Shown in pieces: positions 15,144 through 20,779 of a stretch of DNA of 22,117 bases (positions are counted from its first letter, which is position 1; each line of letters starts with the position of its first letter). This stretch comes from CAYZEZ01 sp964477295 (GTDB lineage: Bacteria > Bacteroidota > Bacteroidia > Bacteroidales > SM23-62). The DNA lies in assembly GCA_964477295.1 (NCBI GenBank), contig CAYZEZ010000036.1:1-22117 (forward strand), given 5' to 3'. The notes beneath the pieces were generated by a model. It worked only from the letters and a program-made list of their open reading frames with translations. It did not search any database and was not told the DNA's origin. The translations under genes were made by a program, and so were the position numbers.

Positions 15144-17411
15144 TCAGGTTCTTATAAATGCTGTATAGCTTACTTCCTGTTCTGTTTCTGCTATTGATAG
15201 CAGCATTTCAACATCAATCCATTTACCCTTTCCTTTTGCCAGTTTAACATGTTTGATCTCGCCGGTAATCTTTGTGCTTTCAGGAGAAAGGAAAGAGACT
15301 ATAAAAGTATCATACTCTTCAGGATATCCGGGGAATAAAACAGTTGCGTTTTTTCCACGTACCTGGTTCAATTTGACATTCCAGAATTTTTCTCCTGTTT
15401 TATTAATATACAGGATATGACTCAACTGGTCGATGGACAGGACAATGTCGTGCAGGGTATCTAAGGATTGCTCAAACCGGTCCCTTTCCTTTAATACTTC
15501 TCTGTACTGGTTTTCAAGTTCTTCGCGCGATTGCTCAAGCCGCTTCTTTAATTCAATCTCATTCAGTCTGAGTTTCTCTTCATGTAACCGAAGCTGATCG
15601 GTCTGTTTCCGGCTCTCAATTTCCATCAGCTTTTCATTAGTGATCTCATTGCCCAGGTAAATAACCTTGGCAACCTCTCCGTACATATCATTAACAGCAG
15701 TATACGCAGCACGGAACCATTTTTCATCCTCATATTTCGTAAAAGACTTGATCTGTCCCTGGTAAGGGATTCCCTTGGTTACATTTTCCCAGAGCTCATT
15801 GAAACTTTCCAGTTCTTTTTTATCGATAAAATCAAATACCGACATACCCTCAAGCTCATTCATCGTATATTTAAATGTATCGATAAAAAGCTCATTACAG
15901 TTAATGAATTTACCGTCAGGTGCAAATTCTGCTTTAATGTTTAACCTGTTAATCGCCTCAATCTGTCCTTCATAATCGAGACTTTGCTTTTTATGTTCGG
16001 TGGTATCAATTGCCAGGAAAAGGATCTTATCAACAGAACCATCGTCCTTTCTCACACAGGTATAGGTCGACATGGTCCACAGGTCCTGCCCGGTCTTTGT
16101 CATGTGCTTCATGTATCCTTCATAGTGTTTACCTCCCTCAGCCAACCTTTTCCATATCTCATCAAACCATTCCCTGTCCTTGTTATCGAGGAACATGGAT
16201 ATGTGTTTGCCTTCCACCTCAGAATTACTGAAGAACCCAAGCTTCCTCAGGAACAGGGTATTGGCATACTGCAGGATACCCTCTGTATCATACTCCGCCC
16301 TGATCAGTGTATGGTTGACAGAATTTGTAAAACTGATGAACTTTTCAGCCTGTTTGGCAGCTTGCTCCTGGGTATCCCTGAGTTCCTGCATACTTTGCCG
16401 GTTTTTCTCCTCCTGTGAGGCAAGGATTTCAGCCTGCTGTTGTGATTCCCGTAATAATTCGGCAGTACGGATATTGCTTTTAACACTGGATATGGTTATG
16501 GCAATGCTTTCAGCAATATTTTCGACAAACTCAATTTCATGCGATTTAATCGGATTGAACGACGCCAGCTCAACGACCCCGAATAAATCATCCTGGACCA
16601 TTAGCGGTACCAACAGGAGATTCTTGGGATTCGAGTGTCCCAGTCCGGATGTAATTGTAAGGTAATTCTCCGGAATATCGGTCATGTAAATGCTCTGTTT
16701 CTCCAGACCACATGTCCCGACAATTCCTTCTCCCCATTCTATCACCCTGTCAGTAAATTTTCGTCTGTCGAAAGCATAGCATGCCTTCATGTCGAAATAG
16801 GGTTTATTTTTATCATCGAATTCAACCAGGAAAAAACCACCCTGGTTAGCATTCAAATATTTCACCAGGTGACTGATCAGGTTAAAAGCAAATTCTCCCA
16901 TATTATCCACATCCCTGCGCAGTATTTCCCCGAATTTAGCCAATCCCTCCGAAATCCACGAGCGCTGAGAATCTTCAGTCTTCCGCTTGTTTTCTTCACT
17001 GATATTGTTTTTCAGGAAATTCCTGAGATGTACTAAAGACTCCTGGAGAGAGTTATAGCTCTCCTTCAATTGTATCTCTGCATCAAGTTCATTGTTTGTC
17101 AATTTATTAATAAAATCCTGGGTTTTCCCTGTTATTTCTTTATCCTGACTAAGCAATTGATTTATCCTGCTTTTATAGGTCCAGGTCAGGCGACTAATAA
17201 AATAACCGGCCAGACCCCCCGCCAGTACTAAACCATCGAATAAATACTGTGCAGGGAATATATTATGTAGATGCTTTATTCCTGTAAGAGTAACAGGGAC
17301 TATTCCGGCAGTTGCCTGGATAAAAAAAGACAATACCGAAAAGAGAAGCCCGGTTAATACACCATAAACGGTATATCGAATGGTCAGGTCTGTTTGCCAT
17401 TTATCTGCCAT
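15144..17411 (-). CDS. Membrane GAF/PAS multi-domain sensor protein without kinase domain
   Basis: From the ATG at 17411 the protein has 755 residues; a TTG at 17420 would add only MFS. There are two membrane spans (about 14-35 and 58-76) and then a coiled coil (about 80-150). A GAF domain (about 170-320; GEGIVGTCGLEKQSIYMTDIP, VPLMVQDDLFGVVELASF) leads into a second coiled coil. Three PAS-type domains follow at about 378-480, 495-600 and 655-755, with GKHISMFLD and GMSVFDFID as PAS core pieces. No H-box, N-box or G-box of a histidine kinase, no HAMP/MCP tip and no GGDEF/EAL domain was seen, although the protein ends cleanly. The output is therefore probably through protein contact. A stand-alone receiver is encoded upstream on the same strand, 226 bp away, and a receiver/Crp pair lies just beyond. 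Confidence 0.8.
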   Translation of the reverse strand: MADKWQTDLTIRYTVYGVLTGLLFSVLSFFIQATAGIVPVTLTGIKHLHNIFPAQYLFDGLVLAGGLAGYFISRLTWTYKSRINQLLSQDKEITGKTQDFINKLTNNELDAEIQLKESYNSLQESLVHLRNFLKNNISEENKRKTEDSQRSWISEGLAKFGEILRRDVDNMGEFAFNLISHLVKYLNANQGGFFLVEFDDKNKPYFDMKACYAFDRRKFTDRVIEWGEGIVGTCGLEKQSIYMTDIPENYLTITSGLGHSNPKNLLLVPLMVQDDLFGVVELASFNPIKSHEIEFVENIAESIAITISSVKSNIRTAELLRESQQQAEILASQEEKNRQSMQELRDTQEQAAKQAEKFISFTNSVNHTLIRAEYDTEGILQYANTLFLRKLGFFSNSEVEGKHISMFLDNKDREWFDEIWKRLAEGGKHYEGYMKHMTKTGQDLWTMSTYTCVRKDDGSVDKILFLAIDTTEHKKQSLDYEGQIEAINRLNIKAEFAPDGKFINCNELFIDTFKYTMNELEGMSVFDFIDKKELESFNELWENVTKGIPYQGQIKSFTKYEDEKWFRAAYTAVNDMYGEVAKVIYLGNEITNEKLMEIESRKQTDQLRLHEEKLRLNEIELKKRLEQSREELENQYREVLKERDRFEQSLDTLHDIVLSIDQLSHILYINKTGEKFWNVKLNQVRGKNATVLFPGYPEEYDTFIVSFLSPESTKITGEIKHVKLAKGKGKWIDVEMLLSIAETEQEVSYTAFIRT

Positions 17412-17629
17412 ACTGAACAAAGTTGAACTGAATAAAAATACTTATTATTCCTCTATATTCGGGTCGATCTCGATGGAATTTTTATCAAGGGGGATTACCA
17501 GGAACTTGCATGCCGGTACATTAAATTGTCACAGAGACCTCGTAACAACTTAGTAATAGTCAAACACACATATGCGGATAAGGATATAGCCCGGGGTTGT
17601 TTTTTTGATTGTTCGTCGCGATGAAATAT

Positions 17630-17644
17630 AAATGGTTGCCATTT
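17630..17644 (-). terminator. Weak stem-loop after the response-regulator gene
   Basis: AAATGG (17630-17635), the loop TTG and CCATTT (17639-17644) form a 6-bp stem two bases after the stop of the receiver gene on the - strand. It lacks a clear U-tract, so terminator function is uncertain. The rest of the gap up to 17411 shows no further gene or strong motif. Confidence 0.25.
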
Positions 17645-17646
17645 GA

Positions 17647-18021
17647 TTAAATCAATATTGCTTCAACTTTATGTACCAGTTCCTTTATATTTATTGGTTT
17701 TTCAATAAAATCCACTGCTCCAAGACTTCTTGTTTTGATCTTACTTTCTTTATCGGTTACAGCTGATACAATAATTACAGGAATATTTTTTGTTTGGTCG
17801 TTCTTCTTTAAGTCTTCAAGGAATTGGTACCCACTTACCTGGGGCAGAAGTAAATCAAGCAGGATCAATTTAGGTGGCCTGCTATCAATTATAGGCAAAG
17901 CCTCCTTAACGCTCAATGCAGTTGTGGTTATGTATCCCTTGCTCTTCAAAATGGCCTCCACCAGGACAACATTTGTATTTGAATCATCAATAACAAGGAT
18001 ATTCTCTATCTGTTTTGTCAT
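17647..18021 (-). CDS. Receiver-only response regulator
   Basis: The 124-residue protein is a complete CheY-like receiver with no output domain. Key residues are present: the acidic pair D12/D13 (VIDDSN), phospho-acceptor D56 (LILLDLLLP), switch residue S86 (IIVSAVTD) and K108 (FIEKPIN). It should be phosphorylated by a histidine kinase encoded elsewhere, since none is encoded in this window, and act by protein contact. Upstream, the 235-bp divergent region towards the Crp/Fnr gene contains a strong palindrome, so both may share control. Downstream lies the kinase-less GAF/PAS sensor. The receiver call is secure; its partner is unknown. Confidence 0.93.
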   Translation of the reverse strand: MTKQIENILVIDDSNTNVVLVEAILKSKGYITTTALSVKEALPIIDSRPPKLILLDLLLPQVSGYQFLEDLKKNDQTKNIPVIIVSAVTDKESKIKTRSLGAVDFIEKPINIKELVHKVEAILI

Positions 18022-18133
18022 ACGGAACTCAAATTAATAAGAAGCATTTAACACTATTTAATTTACCCATAGTAAAAATAATAATTAAAATATGTTAAAT
18101 ATTGTTGTAAAATTGATTTGCATTACCAATTGT

Positions 18134-18151
18134 AGATGATATAAATCATCT
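18134..18151. promoter_or_regulatory. FNR-box-like palindromic operator
   Basis: AGATGAT (18134-18140), ATAA and ATCATCT (18145-18151) form a perfect 18-bp palindrome. The core GAT-N4-ATC has the same bases and spacing as the FNR consensus TTGAT-N4-ATCAA. It lies in the divergent region between the receiver gene (- strand) and the Crp/Fnr gene (+ strand), 105 bp before the preferred Crp ATG. Autoregulation by the adjacent Crp/Fnr protein is the simplest reading. Confidence 0.55.
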
Positions 18152-18256
18152 GGTCCAAACAAATAATGAGGGCTGAAATTGCTGAGTTCCTTTGACTTTT
18201 CTTTGTTATTGTATAATCATAGAAAAGTTTATAGTATTTTTAACCAAAGTTTCCGT

Positions 18257-18952
18257 ATGGTGTCATACAATAAAAACTACCTGTCTGAGAAATGCCTGGA
18301 GCAAATTCCATTCTTTCCGTTGCTAAATGATGCACAGATTGATGTGTTAAAGGATAACAGCAATGCTGTGGATTATAAAAAGAAGGATAATATTTTCAGG
18401 CAAAACACCCGTACGTCCCATATAATGGTTATGCTTGATGGTCTGGTTAAAATTTACAAAGAAAGCAGAAATGACAGGACCATAATACTCAGGCTTGCAA
18501 CACAGGGCTCTTATCTAGGTCTTTTATCTGTTATGGGGAGCCAGATACACCAATATTCTGCCTCTGCTGTTGAGGATTCCACTATTTGTTTTATTGATTT
18601 GAATGCTTTCCGGAACATTATAATGGAAAATGGTAAGTTTGCCTTACAATTACTAGGCCTGATCAGCCAGGAGGGGTTATTTATTTTTAACCGGCTGATG
18701 GGACAATCCCATAAGCAATTACCCGGAAGAATTGCCGACGTACTCATCTATTTCGCTGATGAAATTTATAGAAATCAGAAATTTATATTTCCTCTCACTC
18801 GAAGGGAGCTGGCTGAACTTGCCGGAACTACCAAAGAAAGTTTTATTAGAACCCTTACAGAATTTAAAAATGACAAGATCATTAACCTTGACGGTAGTAG
18901 TATAGAAATCGTGAGTCGCGATATAGTAAACACGTTAAGTGAACTGGGCTAA
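18257..18952 (+). CDS. Crp/Fnr-family transcriptional regulator
   Basis: From the ATG at 18257 the protein has 231 residues, the usual length. An upstream in-frame TTG at 18179 would add 26 residues that match nothing in the family. The N-terminal cyclic-nucleotide-binding-like beta barrel covers about residues 16-134. A dimer helix with LPGRIADVLIYFADEI follows, then a winged helix-turn-helix (about 180-215) with LTRRELAELAGTTKESFIR. In the recognition helix, Glu194 and Arg198 are spaced as in CRP and FNR. Fe-S ligation is unlikely because only one N-terminal Cys is present. cAMP binding is also unlikely because the Arg-Ser phosphate motif is absent (HQYSAS). The signal is thus unknown. It is followed 14 bp later by a receiver gene, probably in one transcript. 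Confidence 0.9.
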   Translation: MVSYNKNYLSEKCLEQIPFFPLLNDAQIDVLKDNSNAVDYKKKDNIFRQNTRTSHIMVMLDGLVKIYKESRNDRTIILRLATQGSYLGLLSVMGSQIHQYSASAVEDSTICFIDLNAFRNIIMENGKFALQLLGLISQEGLFIFNRLMGQSHKQLPGRIADVLIYFADEIYRNQKFIFPLTRRELAELAGTTKESFIRTLTEFKNDKIINLDGSSIEIVSRDIVNTLSELG

Positions 18953-18966
18953 TTTCAAATCTTAGA

Positions 18967-19332
18967 ATGAAACTTCTAATCGTTGATGACATTTTTACCA
19001 ACAGGCTCTTACTCGTAGAATTATTAAAATCATTAGGTCACGAGTATAAGCAGGTTGAAAATGGGAGAGAGGCTATCGAGGCATTAGAGACCGAGTCTTT
19101 TGATCTGGTGCTGATGGACATTGAGATGCCTGTAATGAATGGACTCGAGACAACAGTTTATATCCGGGAGAGGTTTCAGTATCCCAAAAACAAAATACCT
19201 ATTGTAGCCCTGACAGCGCATAATCCCCAGCTTTTCTTTGAGGATTTTAAGGATGTGGGATTTGATAAATTGCTAACCAAGCCTTACAATATAGAAAAGC
19301 TGTCAGCGATTATTGAAGATTTGAATATTTAA
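18967..19332 (+). CDS. Receiver-only response regulator (second)
   Basis: The 121-residue CheY-like receiver has no output domain. D7/D8 (IVDDIF), phospho-acceptor D51 (LVLMDIEMPVMNGLE), T83 (VALTAHN) and K105 (LLTKPYN) are all present. The DIEMPVMNG sequence is of the type usually attached to hybrid histidine kinases, so it may be a detached phosphorelay receiver. It lies 14 bp after the Crp/Fnr gene on the same strand and ends at a convergent junction with the fRMsr gene. Cotranscription with the Crp/Fnr gene suggests the two act in one pathway. Confidence 0.92.
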   Translation: MKLLIVDDIFTNRLLLVELLKSLGHEYKQVENGREAIEALETESFDLVLMDIEMPVMNGLETTVYIRERFQYPKNKIPIVALTAHNPQLFFEDFKDVGFDKLLTKPYNIEKLSAIIEDLNI

Positions 19333-19355
19333 TGGTCCCAAAGGATCAGACCATT
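19331..19355. terminator. Bidirectional stem-loop at a convergent junction
   Basis: AATGGTC (19331-19337) and GACCATT (19349-19355) are perfect reverse complements with an 11-base loop. The stem overlaps the last base of the receiver stop and the last codons of the fRMsr gene on the other strand. The loop itself can pair partly (GGTCC with GGATC). Its placement fits a two-way terminator, but no long T-run is present. Confidence 0.4.
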
Positions 19356-19798
19356 GCTGTGATTTTCTCCAACCAGTCAGCATCTGTTTCGTCGAAATTG
19401 CCCGTTTTATTGCTGTCTACATCTAATACACCTATTATTTCCCCGTTTGAATTTTTTATCGGGATGACTATTTCTGATCTTGACCGGGAATCACACGCAA
19501 TATGTCCCGGAAATTTTTCAACATCGGGAACGATGATGGTTTTATCCTGGTTAATACCAGTCCAGCATACCCCGGTGTTTTTTGCAAGCTTAAGGCAGGC
19601 AAGGGGTCCCTGGTAAGGACCAACGATTAATTCACCTTCTCTGAGTAAGTAAAAGCCGGTCCAGAAGAATCCTTCCATTTTGTGATGAAGAACCGCTGTA
19701 ACGGTCGCCATTCTTGCGGTGATGTCATTACTTCCATCCAGCAGTTTATTCAACTGGTTAAAAATGCGTTCATATCTTGCAGCTTTTCTGTTAGTCAT
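19346..19798 (-). CDS. msrC: Free methionine-(R)-sulfoxide reductase (GAF-domain fRMsr)
   Basis: The enzyme reduces free methionine-R-sulfoxide, a product of oxidative damage, in the cytoplasm with thioredoxin as the usual electron source. The 150-residue length and family stretch WTGFYLL ... GPYQGPLAC ... GHIACDSRSRSEIVIP ... GVLDVDS are diagnostic. All three catalytic cysteines occur at C68, C78 and C102; their spacings of 10 and 24 are identical to E. coli fRMsr (C84, C94, C118). Glu109 and Asp126/128 of the binding pocket are also present. It follows the Gre-like gene by 40 bp on the same strand, so the two probably share a transcript. The gene symbol follows E. coli usage (also called yebR). 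Confidence 0.93.
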   Translation of the reverse strand: MTNRKAARYERIFNQLNKLLDGSNDITARMATVTAVLHHKMEGFFWTGFYLLREGELIVGPYQGPLACLKLAKNTGVCWTGINQDKTIIVPDVEKFPGHIACDSRSRSEIVIPIKNSNGEIIGVLDVDSNKTGNFDETDADWLEKITAMV

Positions 19799-19838
19799 AG
19801 GAAGTTATGGAATATGGGAATATCGGGATCAAGGGAGC

Positions 19839-20351
19839 TTAAAAAAGGTCTGTAATGGTTTGTTTCTGACCATTAAATTCAAATGAATCTCCCTTTTTCA
19901 AGCCATCCATGGCCTTAAACAGTGGCACAGCGGGTGAAATAGCATAATAGGTTACACCATCCAGCTTAATTTTTCCTGTACTTATTGAAATAAAAAAATT
20001 TGATTTTTGAGTCATAACGACAGCGCCGAACTCAACCCGCGTATTGATATTACCGGGATTTATCTTTTTAAGTATACTGCATTCAGTTAGTGCTTTCTGG
20101 TATTGGGCAGCAAACATATCTCTCTTGCCGATCAGCTGATCACGGAAAGAATCATACCTGTCCTTATTAGGACCGTAATCATTCAGCGCCTGCTGGGTCT
20201 CATCCATAGCCATCTTGGAACTGTCGATAGCTTTTTTCTGGATGTTTTTACATTCATCCAGGAGTTGCTGTTTCAGTGGCGCATAATCTTTCTCAGTAAT
20301 CTTTTGCATAACCATTTCGATAAATTCACTATTCTCCCTTGTTATTTGCAA
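19839..20351 (-). CDS. GreA/GreB-like transcription factor
   Basis: The 170-residue protein has the Gre layout: an N-terminal helical hairpin (about residues 1-95) and a C-terminal FKBP-like domain (about 103-170; VEFGAVVMTQKSNFFISIS, ISPAVPLFKAMDGLKKGDSF). Gre factors enter the RNA polymerase secondary channel and stimulate RNA cleavage through acidic residues at the coiled-coil tip. Here the tip region NDYGPNKDRYDSFRDQ offers D58, D64 and D67 but not the usual GreA pattern, so cleavage activity cannot be assumed. The given start is TTG at 20351, just downstream of an in-frame stop; ATGs at 20315 and 20309 are realistic alternatives. It is upstream of the fRMsr gene. A divergent Gre-like regulator rather than housekeeping GreA is the best reading. 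Confidence 0.7.
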   Translation of the reverse strand: MQITRENSEFIEMVMQKITEKDYAPLKQQLLDECKNIQKKAIDSSKMAMDETQQALNDYGPNKDRYDSFRDQLIGKRDMFAAQYQKALTECSILKKINPGNINTRVEFGAVVMTQKSNFFISISTGKIKLDGVTYYAISPAVPLFKAMDGLKKGDSFEFNGQKQTITDLF

Positions 20352-20597
20352 CTTAACAATATTATCTTAGTGTCAAAATAGGGTTGTTTACCTGAAAAGG
20401 AGTGATAAATTACATAAAATTACGCAAAATGAAACGAATATGAATAATTTTAATCACTTTATTCACCTATGGAGATGATTAAATTTTTCATGCAAGAAAG
20501 AGTTAGGACAACTATTTCGTAAATGTCCAGAAGACATTTTCTGGGAGGAGCCATGCTGAGGGCTGGCTGGATTCGTTTAAACTATGTAATTAACTCA
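20352..20597. other. Non-coding region left of the second fold-back repeat
   Basis: No gene was recognised in this part of the ~428-bp gap. It is A/T-rich. Two overlapping short inverted repeats at 20521-20544 (AAATGTC with GACATTT, and CCAGAA with TTCTGG) could form alternative hairpins. AGTGAT at 20401-20406 faces ATCACT near 20452-20457. A 70-codon open frame that starts at 20523 runs through the repeat and is not credible. Confidence 0.5.
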
Positions 20598-20751
20598 AGT
20601 TGCCAGGTTCTGGGTACTGGGTACTTGGTACTAGGCAAAGAAATAATAGTCAATAACTTAATTAAAATAGTAATTAAATTCGTACCATTTACTAATTCAT
20701 ATATGACTGTTGTTCAGACACCTGGCAACCAGTAACTCGTAACTGGCAACT
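20598..20751. repeat. 154-bp fold-back element with ~31-bp inverted ends of 7-bp period
   Basis: The left end (20598-20628) begins AGTTGCCAG, which is the exact reverse complement of the right end CTGGCAACT (20743-20751). Over 31 bases about 22 match. A second perfect pairing is GTTGCCAGGT (20599-20608) with ACCTGGCAAC (20720-20729). Both arms have a 7-bp period. On the left AGGTTCT, GGGTACT, GGGTACT, TGGTACT run from 20605 to 20632. On the right GGCAACC, AGTAACT, CGTAACT, GGCAACT run from 20724 to 20751. The centre is A/T-rich and non-coding. The arrangement is MITE-like but no target-site duplication was recognised. Confidence 0.65.
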
Positions 20752-20770
20752 TAAATTAAATTAAATTAAA
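20751..20770. repeat. TTAAA x 4 pentamer array before the dipeptidase start
   Basis: Four perfect copies of TTAAA at 20751-20770 directly follow the fold-back element and end nine bases before the ATG at 20780. The A/T-rich array occupies the expected leader or promoter zone, so changes in copy number could affect expression. Confidence 0.8.
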
Positions 20771-20779
20771 TATATACGT

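Noticed and set aside
16180..16665. 161-codon + strand open frame opposite the GAF/PAS sensor
   Set aside because: It is antisense to well-recognised GAF and coiled-coil coding sequence and has no family features of its own.
18179..18256. Longer N-terminus for the Crp/Fnr protein from a TTG at 18179
   Set aside because: The extra 26 residues have no counterpart in the family, and an ATG at 18257 gives the normal length.
18257..18952. Oxygen-sensing 4Fe-4S FNR
   Set aside because: Only one N-terminal Cys and one internal Cys are present; four suitably spaced cysteines are required.
19332..19616. + strand open frame opposite the fRMsr gene
   Set aside because: The - strand frame encodes fRMsr with all three catalytic cysteines at the correct spacing.
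20521..20544. H-type pseudoknot formed by the two overlapping inverted repeats
   Set aside because: The connecting loops would have zero length, which is sterically impossible; only alternative hairpins are feasible.
20523..20735. 70-codon open frame on the + strand in the gap before the dipeptidase
   Set aside because: It runs through the inverted heptamer repeat and resembles no protein; composition is that of the repeat.
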